Shown: piece after piece, positions 14,854 to 23,192 of the stretch
How positions within the stretch are numbered: the stretch's first letter is position 1
Layout of the letters: each line of letters opens with the position of its first letter
Source: an uncultured Opitutia bacterium
GTDB taxonomy: Bacteria > Verrucomicrobiota > Verrucomicrobiia > Opitutales > UBA953
Assembly (NCBI GenBank): GCA_903889525.1
Contig: CAISXT010000144.1
Location: 1-42,828, forward strand
Length of the DNA: 42,828 nt
Direction: 5' to 3'
Translations under genes and position numbers: made by a program
Notes under the pieces: model-generated
Seen by the model: only the letters and a program-made list of their open reading frames with translations
What the model was told of the DNA's origin: nothing
Databases searched by the model: none

Positions 14854-15719
14854 GCACGCCGCCAGATAGAGTCGAGGCCATCGCACCGGAAACAGGTTGG
14901 CAACGTTTTCAGCGCGACCGCGTGGCGATGGGCTCCGGGGTTTTCCTGGCGGCTGTCGCCCTGATTTGTTTCTGCTCTCCTTTGATCGCCCCTTATGATT
15001 ACAAGGTGCAGAATCTGGCCGCCAGTGCGGTCGGTCCTTCCGTCGCCCATTGGCTCGGCACCGACCTCCTCGGGCGAGATGTCTTGTCGCGCCTGATGCA
15101 GGGCGGGATGATTTCGCTCTTCGTGGGATTAATTGCCACGACCGTGGCGCTGCTCCTGGGGATCTGCTACGGGGTGTTGGCAGCGGAGGTCGGCGGCCGG
15201 GCCGAGGATGCCATGATGCGGTTCGTCGACATCGTGAGCACCTTGCCGCTGACGCTGATCGTGATTCTGTGCACCGTCGTCTTTGGGCAGAATATGCCGA
15301 TGATTTTTCTGGCCGTCGGCGGCGTGTCGTGGCTGACCATGGCACGGATTATTCGCAACCAGACCCGGGAGTTGCGCAATTCGCAGTTTGTGCAGGCGGC
15401 CGAGGCGCTGGGCCAATCGCGCCTCGGTATCTTCAGCCGGCATTACTTGCCCAATCTCGCGGGCACCATCGCTGTGTGCGCGACCTTGACTGTCCCCGGC
15501 GTGATGCTGTTGGAGGCCTTCGTGAGCTTCCTGGGGCTCGGGGTGAAGGCACCGATGACCTCTTGGGGTCTGATGATTAAGGAGGGGGCCGATATCATGG
15601 AGGAGTGCCCTTGGTTGCTCATCTCGCCTTCGGTGGTCTTCGCCCTCTCGTTACTCTCGCTCAACTTCCTCGGCGATGGGCTGCGTGATGCCTTTGATCC
15701 GCGTTCCTCCCGCAAGTAA
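14850..15719 (+). CDS. ABC transporter permease, OppC/DppC type
   Basis: A 289-residue permease partner of the OppB-type protein. It has an N-terminal cytoplasmic lead-in with an RFQRDRVAMGSGVFL-like segment, a first span ending at SPLIAPYDY, and the conserved GTDLLGRDVLSRLMQGG motif (about residues 69-85). The EAA loop is FVQAAEALGQSRLGIFSRHYLPN. ALSLLSLNFLGDGLRDAFDPR is the standard C-terminus of DppC/OppC proteins. The start overlaps the oppB-like stop by four bases. The substrate (oligopeptide, murein peptide, nickel or other) cannot be told from sequence alone. Confidence 0.93.
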   Translation: MSTPPDRVEAIAPETGWQRFQRDRVAMGSGVFLAAVALICFCSPLIAPYDYKVQNLAASAVGPSVAHWLGTDLLGRDVLSRLMQGGMISLFVGLIATTVALLLGICYGVLAAEVGGRAEDAMMRFVDIVSTLPLTLIVILCTVVFGQNMPMIFLAVGGVSWLTMARIIRNQTRELRNSQFVQAAEALGQSRLGIFSRHYLPNLAGTIAVCATLTVPGVMLLEAFVSFLGLGVKAPMTSWGLMIKEGADIMEECPWLLISPSVVFALSLLSLNFLGDGLRDAFDPRSSRK

Positions 15720-15722
15720 GCC

Positions 15723-15986
15723 ATGCCGCTTCGCCGCTATATTGTCATCAAGGCCGACGGAGTCGAAGGCGATGAGTTCGAGGTGGAGCTGCCGGCCGCC
15801 GCCCCGGACTTCACCCACCACCCGGTGACGAAGGAGGCCTGTCGCCGCGTTTTGGAAACACCGACCCTTACAACCAAGTATGGCGATGGAGCGATGAAGC
15901 AGGCCGTGAGTGATAAGCGACTCGCCCAGGCCGGCTTTCAGAAGCTGGAGAAGGACGGTAAGGGCGGCTGGAATAAGATTAACTGA
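15723..15986 (+). CDS. FmdB-like small protein lacking the zinc-ribbon cysteines
   Basis: An 87-residue protein starting three bases after the permease stop. The layout resembles FmdB/zinc-ribbon proteins: a MPLRRYIV start, GDEFEVE near residues 18-24, a HHPVTKEACRRVLETPTLTTKY segment where the family has CPxCGxxxVRRLLSxPxF, and a Lys-rich tail. The four ribbon cysteines are absent; only one Cys (about residue 40) is seen. The family link is by pattern and is tentative. Function is unknown. Confidence 0.6.
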   Translation: MPLRRYIVIKADGVEGDEFEVELPAAAPDFTHHPVTKEACRRVLETPTLTTKYGDGAMKQAVSDKRLAQAGFQKLEKDGKGGWNKIN

Positions 15987-16021
15987 ACACTGGGGACGGT
16001 CGCTGACCTCCGTAAATGAAT

Positions 16022-16043
16022 CACCCCGCCGGGTGGCGGGGTG
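16022..16043. terminator. Perfect hairpin between convergent genes
   Basis: CACCCCGCC (16022-16030), loop GGGT, GGCGGGGTG (16035-16043) form a perfect 9-bp GC-rich stem. It lies 36 bases past the FmdB-like gene and 41 bases past rpsP on the other strand. The minus-strand tail (ATTCATTTACG) is the more T-rich, so it probably ends the rpsP transcript and may act both ways. Confidence 0.65.
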
Positions 16044-16083
16044 AAGCATCGTCAGGGTGGGCGTTTCCGCCGTGTAAATTAAC

Positions 16084-16350
16084 TTAGGCCTTGGCCGGAG
16101 CGGCCGCTTCTTCGCGGGCGCGCTTCACGAGCGACTTGGCGGTGTCGGAGGGCTGGGCACCCAGTTTGACCCAATGGTCGACGCGTTCGACATTGATCAC
16201 GAGGCCGGGGGTCTTACCACGGGCGCGCGGGTTGTAGTTGCCGAGGACTTCGACGAAGCGACCGTCGCGGCGGATGCTCTGCTCGGCGACGACGAGACGA
16301 TAGGACGGCTCGTTTTTCGTACCGAAGCGTTGGAGGCGGATGCGTAGCAT
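16084..16350 (-). CDS. rpsP: 30S ribosomal protein S16
   Basis: An 88-residue S16 protein of the small ribosomal subunit. MLRIRLQRFGTKNEPSYRLVVAEQ and RDGRFVEVLGNYNPRA are diagnostic, and DHWVKLGAQPSDT completes the family pattern. The frame continues upstream, but the ATG at 16350 gives the universal S16 N-terminus. The leader is pyrimidine-rich (ACTTCTCCTCACC) with no Shine-Dalgarno sequence. Unlike the common rpsP-rimM-trmD-rplS order, rpsP here lies downstream of trmD-rplS, past a strong terminator, with its own 5' region; no rimM is seen. Confidence 0.97.
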   Translation of the reverse strand: MLRIRLQRFGTKNEPSYRLVVAEQSIRRDGRFVEVLGNYNPRARGKTPGLVINVERVDHWVKLGAQPSDTAKSLVKRAREEAAAPAKA

Positions 16351-16408
16351 GGTGAGGAGAAGTTGGTGTGGATGCCTGCTGGGGAGGTTTTCCAAAACAG
16401 GGACGTGG

Positions 16409-16437
16409 AAAGACGCAGGGAGGGGAGGGGGAGTCAA
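16409..16437 (-). promoter_or_regulatory. Candidate promoter of rpsP
   Basis: On the minus strand TTGACT (16432-16437) precedes GTCTTT (16409-16414) by 17 bases. The -35 is good and the -10 poor. The same TTGACTCC octamer is found upstream of rpsT, which supports a shared ribosomal-protein promoter element. The leader to the ATG would be about 50 bases. Confidence 0.3.
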
Positions 16438-16513
16438 GCATTCCCCGGCAGTTTGCAGGAAAATTTCTTCACAATCACCGGAGCGGCGCTTAAAACACGC
16501 AAATCAAGACGTT

Positions 16514-16535
16514 GCATTGCAATTACTTACAATGC
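16514..16535. promoter_or_regulatory. Inverted repeat in the AT-rich rplS-rpsP spacer
   Basis: GCATTG (16514-16519) and CAATGC (16530-16535) are exact complements separated by 10 AT-rich bases. They lie in the only AT-rich patch of this part of the window, between the rplS terminator and rpsP. It could be an operator or a short stem in an RNA leader. Nothing else is seen in 16438-16586. Confidence 0.25.
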
Positions 16536-16586
16536 GTCAGGCGAATACGCGATTTTAACCCCGTCGCCCTGGGTGTTCGGCGGGCA

Positions 16587-16614
16587 CAAAAAACCCCGCC
16601 ATGGGCGGGGTTTT
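16587..16614 (-). terminator. Rho-independent terminator of trmD-rplS
   Basis: AAAACCCCGCC (16590-16600), loop ATG, GGCGGGGTTTT (16604-16614) form a perfect stem whose minus-strand side ends in six T residues (16588-16593). It lies just past the rplS stop (16634). The symmetrical A/T flanks would let it work in both directions. Confidence 0.9.
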
Positions 16615-16633
16615 GGTCGGGCCGTTAGGCCGC

Positions 16634-17056
16634 TTATTTGGCGGCAGCAACGGCGGCGGCAGCAGCAGCCTGTTGGGCGGCATGCTCGGTCGGGTCGAAG
16701 CGCTTTTCCTTAACCTTGGTGGCCGACTTGCCCTGGCGGTCGCGGAGGTAGAAGAGGCGGGCGCGCATAACCTGCGACACGCGCTCGACTTCGATCTTCT
16801 CGATGTTGGGGGAGTGGACCGGGAAAGTGCGCTCAACGCCTTCGCCGAAGGAGACGCGGCGGACGGTGAAGGTCTCGTGGATGCCTCCGCCTTTACGCTG
16901 GATGACGATGCCGGCGAAGGTCTGCGTGCGCTCTTTGTCGCCTTCGCGGACCTTGGTGGCCACCTTGACGCCGTCGCCGACCTTGAATTCATGGTCGCCG
17001 CGGGCGGTCTTCAGCTGGGGCTGGGTGGCAAATTGGATGAGGGGATGGTTGCTCAT
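16634..17056 (-). CDS. rplS: 50S ribosomal protein L19
   Basis: A 140-residue L19. Diagnostic segments are [60 protein letters not shown] (split over about residues 24-83), then [28 protein letters not shown]. The C-terminus carries an unusual Ala-rich tail (about residues 120-140) not needed by the family. The ATG at 17056 overlaps the trmD stop by four bases (ATGA), so translation is probably coupled. The nearby terminator ends the transcript. Confidence 0.97.
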   Translation of the reverse strand: MSNHPLIQFATQPQLKTARGDHEFKVGDGVKVATKVREGDKERTQTFAGIVIQRKGGGIHETFTVRRVSFGEGVERTFPVHSPNIEKIEVERVSQVMRARLFYLRDRQGKSATKVKEKRFDPTEHAAQQAAAAAAVAAAK

Positions 17057-17745
17057 GGCTGGTGTTCTTGGTCTTTCATCAGGTCCGGTCTGCGTTGCTT
17101 TGTCTTCTCGATTTGCCTTTCCCGGCGCCATTTTTCGATTTCGGCGTGATTTCCTCCTAGGAGGACCGGGGGCACCTCGAGACCATCGTAAACAGCGGGT
17201 CGGGTGAACTGCGGAAAGGCGAGCAACTTGCCGTTGTAACTATCCCCCGTCAAGGAGTTTTCCTCCCCGAGCACGCCGGGAATCTGCCGACCAAGGCAAT
17301 CGACGAGGACGCAGGCGGGCAAAGTGCCATTTGTAAGCACATAATCGCCAATCGAGACCTCGCGGGTGACTTTCTGGTCCCGGAAGCGTTGGTCGATTCC
17401 CTCATAGTGGCCGGAAATGAGGATAATGTGGCTTTTTTGGGCCAGTTCACGCGCGAGGCCATTACTCAGCTGTTCGCCATCCGGGCAAAGGTAGATGACT
17501 TCGCAGCCAGGGGTGGCCAAGGCGTCCACGGCGTCAAAGAGGGGCTGGCAGGTCATCAGCATGCCCGGGCCACCCCCGTAGGGCATGTCGTCCACCTTGC
17601 GGTGCTTATCCTTGGAGTAGGTGCGCAGGTCGTGGGCTTTGAACTGGATCAGCCCCTTATCCATGGCGCGCCCGATGACGGATTCCTGGAGGAAGCCATC
17701 GGCCATGCCGGGGAAGAGGGTGACTAGGTCGATGCGGATGGCCAC
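17053..17745 (-). CDS. trmD: tRNA (guanine-N1-)-methyltransferase
   Basis: A 230-residue TrmD that methylates G37 of tRNAs reading CNN codons, using S-adenosylmethionine in a trefoil-knot fold. [16 protein letters not shown] is the N-terminal motif, [12 protein letters not shown] a conserved loop, [13 protein letters not shown] and [10 protein letters not shown] the knot/SAM-binding segments, and [23 protein letters not shown] the C-terminal domain. The start is taken as the GTG at 17745; a TTG at 17787 is an alternative that would add 14 residues unlike the family. rplS follows with a four-base overlap. Confidence 0.95.
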   Translation of the reverse strand: MAIRIDLVTLFPGMADGFLQESVIGRAMDKGLIQFKAHDLRTYSKDKHRKVDDMPYGGGPGMLMTCQPLFDAVDALATPGCEVIYLCPDGEQLSNGLARELAQKSHIILISGHYEGIDQRFRDQKVTREVSIGDYVLTNGTLPACVLVDCLGRQIPGVLGEENSLTGDSYNGKLLAFPQFTRPAVYDGLEVPPVLLGGNHAEIEKWRRERQIEKTKQRRPDLMKDQEHQP

Positions 17746-17804
17746 GGGAAGGCAGCCATCCAACAGCCGAAACCCATCCGAGGGCAAGCCGTCCGTGCGG
17801 CGGC

Positions 17805-18869
17805 TTACTTCTTCTTTTTGGTCTGCTGATCCATCCGGACCCCTGGCTCGGCGGCGACGGGCTTGCCGATCTCATCTACCGATGAGGTGAACAGATAACG
17901 CCAGACATCATCCTGCAGGTTATTGCCCTTGGCGTCTTTGGGAGAGCCTTTGCTCGGCGTCACGTAGCCGTGTCCGCGCGCGGCCTGTTCTTTCTCGGTG
18001 CCTTTAAGGGTCGCATCGGAAATCAGTCGGCGCGAGTGGTCGTAAGGGGCTTTCTCTTTTTCGGCGTTCACGATGGGGCCGAATTTATTGAGCCCCATCA
18101 GTAGCCAGGAGCGCGGGTAATGGTCTTCCGACCAGCCGCCATCGAGGACGTGGCTATAACCGAAGAAGCGATTGGAGGGCGTAGCGGAGGGCAGGCCTTG
18201 CCAGTTATCGAGGTTATCGCGCGGGCCGCAGAACATGACGATGCGGGCGCATTTCTGGTAGATACCGAAACGGGCCGCGGAGGTCGCGCCGTGCGAAGCC
18301 CCGGAGACAATCACTTTTTCCCAGTCGAGCGACTTGCCGTCCTTTGTGAGGAAGAAATCCCAGCGGGCCTGTGGATGGGTCTTGGCCAGGTGTTTCACGA
18401 ATTGGAAGGCGCGCTCCTTCATGCTGTCCGGCATGGGGATATCGATGTCCTTGCTCGCATCGACGCCGGCCGTGGCTTCGAGGCGGATATTGCCGAGGTG
18501 CTGCGGGTCGTCCGTGGGCTCGGTGTTCAGTTTGCCGAACCAGCCATTGGCGTAGCTGACTTGGATGAAGTGGAGGCCGTAGCCGTTGACTTTGTCGGCA
18601 AGCACTTGGTTGTGACCCATGAGCCAGACGACGAGTTGCCCGCGCGGGGCCACGCGGGTATCAACGCTGGCGTTCTCGAGGTCGGCAGGCTTACCGGCCT
18701 TCTCGAAGACGAAGTCGATCTCGGGGTGCGACTTGCATCGGGGGTCGAGCTCGCTGGCGCGGGCCTTGAGCTGATACCCCTGCGGCTTCGGATCGGCGAA
18801 CTTCAGGGCCGAGTCGGCGGCGAAGGCGGCAGTGGTGGCCAGGAGGAGTAAGACGAAGGCGTGGCGCAT
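17805..18869 (-). CDS. Secreted alpha/beta hydrolase, BPSS1187-like
   Basis: A 354-residue protein with a clear signal peptide (MRHAFVLLLLATTAAFA, cleavage about residue 18). The nucleophile elbow is G190-A-S-H-G194 in VIVSGASHGATSAARFG, with Ser192 the likely nucleophile. WLMGHNQVLADKVNG precedes it and a late RGHGYVTP may carry the catalytic His. The layout resembles the BPSS1187 family of Verrucomicrobiota/Planctomycetota hydrolases; substrate unknown. The C-terminus is Lys-rich (QQTKKKK). It is 50 bases from the next hydrolase on the same strand, and the pair probably act in the envelope or outside the cell. Confidence 0.8.
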   Translation of the reverse strand: MRHAFVLLLLATTAAFAADSALKFADPKPQGYQLKARASELDPRCKSHPEIDFVFEKAGKPADLENASVDTRVAPRGQLVVWLMGHNQVLADKVNGYGLHFIQVSYANGWFGKLNTEPTDDPQHLGNIRLEATAGVDASKDIDIPMPDSMKERAFQFVKHLAKTHPQARWDFFLTKDGKSLDWEKVIVSGASHGATSAARFGIYQKCARIVMFCGPRDNLDNWQGLPSATPSNRFFGYSHVLDGGWSEDHYPRSWLLMGLNKFGPIVNAEKEKAPYDHSRRLISDATLKGTEKEQAARGHGYVTPSKGSPKDAKGNNLQDDVWRYLFTSSVDEIGKPVAAEPGVRMDQQTKKKK

Positions 18870-18919
18870 GGGGATGCACTTTCAATGCCCTGCGGCGGGG
18901 CAATGGCAAGAGCGCTCCC

Positions 18920-19645
18920 TTATTTGGGGAGGTGGCCGTCGACGTAATCGAGTGCTTTCTCAATCACGTCTTTGGGGGCCCACTGATGGCCGCCCTCAAA
19001 TTCAAAGACCTGCAGTCGCTCGCCTTGCGATTCGCGCAACCCCGCAATCTCTCCGCGATTAGGGTCTTTTTTCCCGATGGTGAGTGCGACGGCCGGTATC
19101 TGGATACCGTTGAGTCCACGGAGGCCGTTATCGAGCGTGCCGACGCCCGCCCCTTGCAGGATGACGCCGCCGAAGTTATCGCCGATGCTCACGAAGATGG
19201 AACTCGCGCGCGCTCCGCCCGAGAAGCCGGTGCAGACTTTTTTGCCCTCGGCGATTCGGAAGCGTTTTACCGCGTCTTGGTGCGCGGCGAGAAAGTTTCC
19301 GACACTCGGATCCCATGGCCCGTTTTTAGATTCCTCGAGCATGATGGCGATGTAGCCATGGCGTTTAATCCAGTCCGTCATGTTGCCCATGTTGGCATTG
19401 CCGCCCGGTGAGGCGATGAAGAGGGCGGGCCAGGTTTTCTTGGGGTCGGCGTTGTAGCCCTTCGGCAACCACACCTTGTAATGGTAGACCTCGGCGTATT
19501 TGGAGAAGCCGCCGTTGTGGTCGCAGGCAATGCGTGTCTCGAGGCCTTCCTTAATAGGTGTCTCCGGCGGCGTCGTGCGACTTGCCTTGGGTTCGGCGGC
19601 ATGCACGAGGACACCGAGAAGCAGGAGGGCGGGGGTCCAGCGCAT
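18920..19645 (-). CDS. Secreted alpha/beta hydrolase (PHB depolymerase/dienelactone-type fold)
   Basis: A 241-residue protein. The ATG at 19645 gives a signal peptide (MRWTPALLLLGVLVHA) where a longer upstream frame does not. VWLPKGYNADPKKTWPALFIASPGGNAN is the first strand and oxyanion region typical of esterase/PHB-depolymerase-like hydrolases. G140-F-S-G-G144 is the nucleophile elbow (Ser142), and FEFEGGHQWAPKDV supplies the C-terminal His. Natural substrate is unknown; esterified polysaccharides are plausible given the other secreted enzymes here. It lies upstream of the BPSS1187-like gene on the same strand. Confidence 0.82.
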   Translation of the reverse strand: MRWTPALLLLGVLVHAAEPKASRTTPPETPIKEGLETRIACDHNGGFSKYAEVYHYKVWLPKGYNADPKKTWPALFIASPGGNANMGNMTDWIKRHGYIAIMLEESKNGPWDPSVGNFLAAHQDAVKRFRIAEGKKVCTGFSGGARASSIFVSIGDNFGGVILQGAGVGTLDNGLRGLNGIQIPAVALTIGKKDPNRGEIAGLRESQGERLQVFEFEGGHQWAPKDVIEKALDYVDGHLPK

Positions 19646-19740
19646 GGTGAAGAGGTAGGGCGATTTCGTGGATGGCGCAAGTGCGCACGGCAGGCTTTGC
19701 GACTTGGAAGTAGGGTAATCTTGCCTCATAGCATTTGCCC

Positions 19741-20544
19741 GTGGCGAAGCCTCGTATCCTACCTCCCGTGCTCGAAGTCTCACGCCTGCGTATCGCCCGC
19801 GAAGGTAAAGTCATCCTGTGCGGTCTGGATTGGAAGGTCGCCGCCGGCGAGCACTGGGTGATTCTCGGGCCGAACGGCTCCGGCAAATCCTCGCTGCTCG
19901 CTGCGCTCACGGGTTATTTCGCACCGACGTCCGGTTCGCTCGCCGTCCTCGGCGAGACGTTCGGGCGGAGCGACTGGCGCGAACTCCGCCGTCGTATCGG
20001 CCTCGTGGGCCCGTCCGTCGCCGCGATGATTCAGCCTTCCGAGCCGGCGTTGTCCGTCGTGGCCGGCGGCGTCGACGGGCTCATCAATCTCTGGCGTCAG
20101 CCGAAGCCAGCGACGTGCACGCTCGCGCGCCGGCTACTGCGTCTGCTCAAGGTCGGCGGGCTCGCCGCGCGTCCCTGGGGTCATCTCTCGCAGGGCGAAC
20201 GCCAGCGTGTGCTCATCGCCCGCGCCTTAGCTTCCGATCCCGCGCTCTTGATCCTCGACGAATCCTGCGCGGGCCTAGACCCAGTCGCGCGCGCCGAGTT
20301 TCTCGGCTTGGTGAAGCGCCTGCCGAAGCTCAAGCCCGGCCTAGCCATCGTGTTCGTCACTCACCACGTCGAGGAGATTCTGTCGACGTTCACGCATGGC
20401 CTGCTCTTGCGGAACGGGGCCGCCCTCGCCGTTGGCAAGATGGCCGATGTCCTGAAGCCGGCCGCGCTGTCGAAACTCTTCGGTCGCAAGGTCCGCCTGA
20501 CCAAAGGGCGGGCCGGTTGGTCGCTGGATGTCGCCGGGGAATAG
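19741..20544 (+). CDS. Stand-alone ABC ATPase, YlmA/ModF-like
   Basis: A 267-residue ATPase without an adjacent permease gene. Walker A is GPNGSGKSS, the signature LSQGERQRVLIARAL, Walker B LLILDESCAGLDP and the switch histidine VFVTHHVEEI. The opening VILCGLDWKVAAGEHWVILGPNGSG and RIGLVGPS at the Q-loop match YlmA/ModF-type proteins, which often lack the usual Q-loop glutamine. The start is uncertain: GTG 19741 is used, with TTG 19735 and GTG 19768 possible. Divergent from the hydrolase gene across 95 bases. Substrate and partner unknown. Confidence 0.85.
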   Translation: MAKPRILPPVLEVSRLRIAREGKVILCGLDWKVAAGEHWVILGPNGSGKSSLLAALTGYFAPTSGSLAVLGETFGRSDWRELRRRIGLVGPSVAAMIQPSEPALSVVAGGVDGLINLWRQPKPATCTLARRLLRLLKVGGLAARPWGHLSQGERQRVLIARALASDPALLILDESCAGLDPVARAEFLGLVKRLPKLKPGLAIVFVTHHVEEILSTFTHGLLLRNGAALAVGKMADVLKPAALSKLFGRKVRLTKGRAGWSLDVAGE

Positions 20545-20552
20545 GTGGCAGG

Positions 20553-20568
20553 GCGGTTTGACCGCTTT
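20553..20568 (+). terminator. Weak hairpin after the ABC ATPase gene
   Basis: GCGGT (20553-20557), loop TTG, ACCGC (20561-20565) are followed by TTT. The stem is only five base pairs, so it may be a weak terminator or chance. Confidence 0.3.
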
Positions 20569-20615
20569 CGACTTCCCCTTAACCCCTGCTTCGTCCTACT
20601 TCATCTTCCTTCGCA

Positions 20616-22106
20616 ATGCCTTCGCCGTTCGACAACCTCCTCCCTCGCTATGACGCCGTCGTCATTGGTGCCGGTCTGGGCGGAATGACCGCGGCTAACA
20701 ATCTCGCGAAATTCGGCCGCAAGGTGCTGCTCCTCGAGCACCATTACCAGCTCGGCGGCCTCGCCACCTACTTTAAGCGCGTCGGCGGGCACGTGTTTGA
20801 TATCTCTCTCCACGGCTTCCCGCACGGCATGATCAAGTCAACTCGTCGCTACTGGACCAAGGAAATCTCCGACCGAATTCATCAGCTCAAGGATGTCCGT
20901 TTCATTAATCCCGACTTCGACGTCCGTACGACCTTCGACCGGGCAGACTTCACGCGCATCCTGATCGAGCAGTTCAAGCTTTCCGCCGAGACCGTCGAGG
21001 CCTTCTTCGCCCACTTGCGGGAGATGAATTATTACGATAACGACGCGCGCACCACGCGCCAGTTGTTCGAGCAATTCTTCCCGGGCCGGCCGGATGTGCA
21101 GCGCCTACTGCTCGAGCCGATTGCTTACGCCAACGGATCCACGCTTGATGACCCGGCGATCACCTTTGGCATCGTCTTCTCGAACTTCATGTCGAAGGGC
21201 GTGTTCATCTTCCAAGGCGGCACGGATACGATGATCAACCTGATGACCGCGGAGATGAAGGCCAACGGGGTCGACATCCGCCGCAATGTCCTGGTTGAGA
21301 AAGTCCTCGTCGAAAAAGATGCCGCTGGTCGCCGTCGCGTCGTGGGCGTGAAACTGCGCGGTACCCGGATGGGCGAAGAGGTCGAGGTGGCCTGCGCCAC
21401 CGTCGTCTCTAATGCCAACATCAAGGACACGGTCCTGAAGATGGGAGGGGAGGATGCCTTTGAGGCTCCGTTCCTCGACGAGGCACGGAAGGTCCGCGTG
21501 AATACATCTTCTTGTCAGGTCTACATGGGCGTGCGCGAAGGTGAAAGCATCCCGCATATCGGCGACCTCGTCTTCACTTCCGAAGCGAAGCCTTTCTCGA
21601 GTCACGAGCTCATTGATTTCCATACGACTTCGCGCACCTACTCGGTGTATTACCCCGATACTCGTCCGCACACGAAGACGCCGCGCTACGCCGTTGTCAC
21701 CTCGGTGAATCAGCAGTGGGAGGACTGGGTAAACCTCTCGGCCGAAGATTACGCGGCGAACAAGGCACGCGTCATCGAAGAATCTTTCCGCGGCCTGGAG
21801 AAATTCATCCCCGATATTCGCAGCAAGGTCGATCACGCCGAAGCCGCGACCCCGCGCACGGTGAATCGTTATGTTCGCCACGTCGGCGGGACCTCTTTCG
21901 GCACTAAGTTCGAAGGCCTCAAGGTCTCAATGGCCCTCCCTGAGCAGGTCGGCGGGTTCTATCATGCCGGCAGCGTCGGCATCATTATGTCCGGCTGGCT
22001 CGGCACGATTAATTACGGCGTTATTGTTTCAGCCAAGGCCGACGCCTACCTGCGTGATCCCGCCGCGAATCCTCCGGGTGACGCCGCTGCGAGCGCTGGT
22101 GTCTAA
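20616..22106 (+). CDS. CrtI/retinol-saturase-like FAD-dependent oxidoreductase
   Basis: A 496-residue flavoprotein. The N-terminal dinucleotide-binding motif is [34 protein letters not shown] (about residues 15-48), as in phytoene desaturases, with the E of LLLE binding ribose. A typical [26 protein letters not shown] segment (about residues 197-222) and a C-terminal [26 protein letters not shown]-closing motif are present. The superfamily includes carotenoid desaturases/isomerases and retinol saturases. No phytoene synthase or other crt gene is visible, so the substrate is open. The ATG follows a very pyrimidine-rich leader. Confidence 0.88.
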   Translation: MPSPFDNLLPRYDAVVIGAGLGGMTAANNLAKFGRKVLLLEHHYQLGGLATYFKRVGGHVFDISLHGFPHGMIKSTRRYWTKEISDRIHQLKDVRFINPDFDVRTTFDRADFTRILIEQFKLSAETVEAFFAHLREMNYYDNDARTTRQLFEQFFPGRPDVQRLLLEPIAYANGSTLDDPAITFGIVFSNFMSKGVFIFQGGTDTMINLMTAEMKANGVDIRRNVLVEKVLVEKDAAGRRRVVGVKLRGTRMGEEVEVACATVVSNANIKDTVLKMGGEDAFEAPFLDEARKVRVNTSSCQVYMGVREGESIPHIGDLVFTSEAKPFSSHELIDFHTTSRTYSVYYPDTRPHTKTPRYAVVTSVNQQWEDWVNLSAEDYAANKARVIEESFRGLEKFIPDIRSKVDHAEAATPRTVNRYVRHVGGTSFGTKFEGLKVSMALPEQVGGFYHAGSVGIIMSGWLGTINYGVIVSAKADAYLRDPAANPPGDAAASAGV

Positions 22107-22111
22107 GGTGC

Positions 22112-22918
22112 TTACGCCTTGGGTGCGAGATCGCTGACCCAGCCTACGACGTAACGTTTCAGCACGGGCGACCAGCCGTAGTGAATCCGCAAACGGCGGC
22201 CACTCGGGTCGGGCTTGGTATCGATGGTCGCGTTGAGGCTGATTTTATTACCTTGGTGCGCCACGCGGATGGCTGACTTGCCGGCGAGCCCCTGACGAGT
22301 CGGGTGGCGGAGGTGCGACGGGATCTCATCCCCCTCGCAGGCGCTGCCCAAGCCGCCTTCCATCCGCACCATCCGCATGAAGTCGAGGGCGTGCATCGCA
22401 GAATGAATGTGTTCGAAACTGCTGAACTCGCAGGCCAGGCCGGCATCGATGGCCGACTCCAGGATGACATGGTCTGCCATGCTGGGCATGCAGGCCGCCC
22501 AGGCGAGGAAGTGGCCCACGTTGGGTTGGAAGCCGGTGACAATGTGGCCCATAAGATCGTGGCGCGGGCGGGGGACCTTGGCTTCATGGAGCTCGGGGCC
22601 GAAGCAGGCGACGAGTGCTTGCACGGTCGATTTGTCTGCGGCGCGGCAGTCGACGGTGACTTCGGTGGTATTGCCGGTGAAGGCAGCCAACGCCCCTTTG
22701 TTGGTCGCGATCCGCACATGGATATCGCCGTGCAGTTCCGGTCCGCTCACGCGGAGGGATTCGCCAGCGGAAGGGAGGATGAAGACGGTGGGCAGGCTGG
22801 CTACCGTCCGCGTGCGTTCCTCCAGGCGGAGACGGATGTCAGCCGGGGCGAGGCTCGCATCGAAGCGGCGGCGCAGGAGGGGGCGAGGGCGGGCGGGCGG
22901 AGAAGGACGACGTTTCAT
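22112..22918 (-). CDS. Conserved-looking protein of unknown function
   Basis: A 268-residue protein I cannot place. The first 20 residues are Arg/Pro-rich and basic, with no signal peptide. The core has a run of His and Cys residues (HDLMGHIVTGFQPNVGHFLAW, ACEFSSFEHIHSAMHALDFMRMVRMEGGLGSACEGDEIPSHLRHP) that could coordinate metal but do not form a known motif. The C-terminal part looks like beta strands (IRVAHQGNKISLNATIDTKP, LRIHYGWSPVLKRYVVGWVSDL). It is convergent with the CrtI-like gene, five bases away, and read in the same direction as the pyrophosphatase. Confidence 0.7.
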   Translation of the reverse strand: MKRRPSPPARPRPLLRRRFDASLAPADIRLRLEERTRTVASLPTVFILPSAGESLRVSGPELHGDIHVRIATNKGALAAFTGNTTEVTVDCRAADKSTVQALVACFGPELHEAKVPRPRHDLMGHIVTGFQPNVGHFLAWAACMPSMADHVILESAIDAGLACEFSSFEHIHSAMHALDFMRMVRMEGGLGSACEGDEIPSHLRHPTRQGLAGKSAIRVAHQGNKISLNATIDTKPDPSGRRLRIHYGWSPVLKRYVVGWVSDLAPKA

Positions 22919-23137
22919 GGTTTGGTTTTAAAAAGAAGAGAGGGAGGCCCTGCCGTGCGGTCCGTGGGAAACGGCGCGCGGCTGGTGCGTGTAGTGAATA
23001 GACTACCGGGTGCTGGCCAGGGACGCCGGGGAAGGGCGGAGAACTGGCCGAGGCCCCTGTTATGCCCGGACGAGGCCGCCTTGTCCAGCGGGTGCCCGCC
23101 GATTCTTGATAACAATATAAAGCACGGTTTTAGGGGC

Positions 23138-23167
23138 AAAAAGAAGGGCTCCCCCGTGGGGGAGCCC
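23138..23167 (-). terminator. Rho-independent terminator of the membrane pyrophosphatase gene
   Basis: GGGCTCCCCC (23146-23155) and GGGGGAGCCC (23158-23167) form a perfect stem. On the minus strand it is followed by TTCTTTTTG. It lies 25 bases past the stop of the pyrophosphatase gene. The remaining 219 bases to the next gene start (22918) hold only a GATAACAA motif at 23108-23115. Confidence 0.9.
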
Positions 23168-23192
23168 TGCAGGGAGGCCAAGGTGGGTCGGC

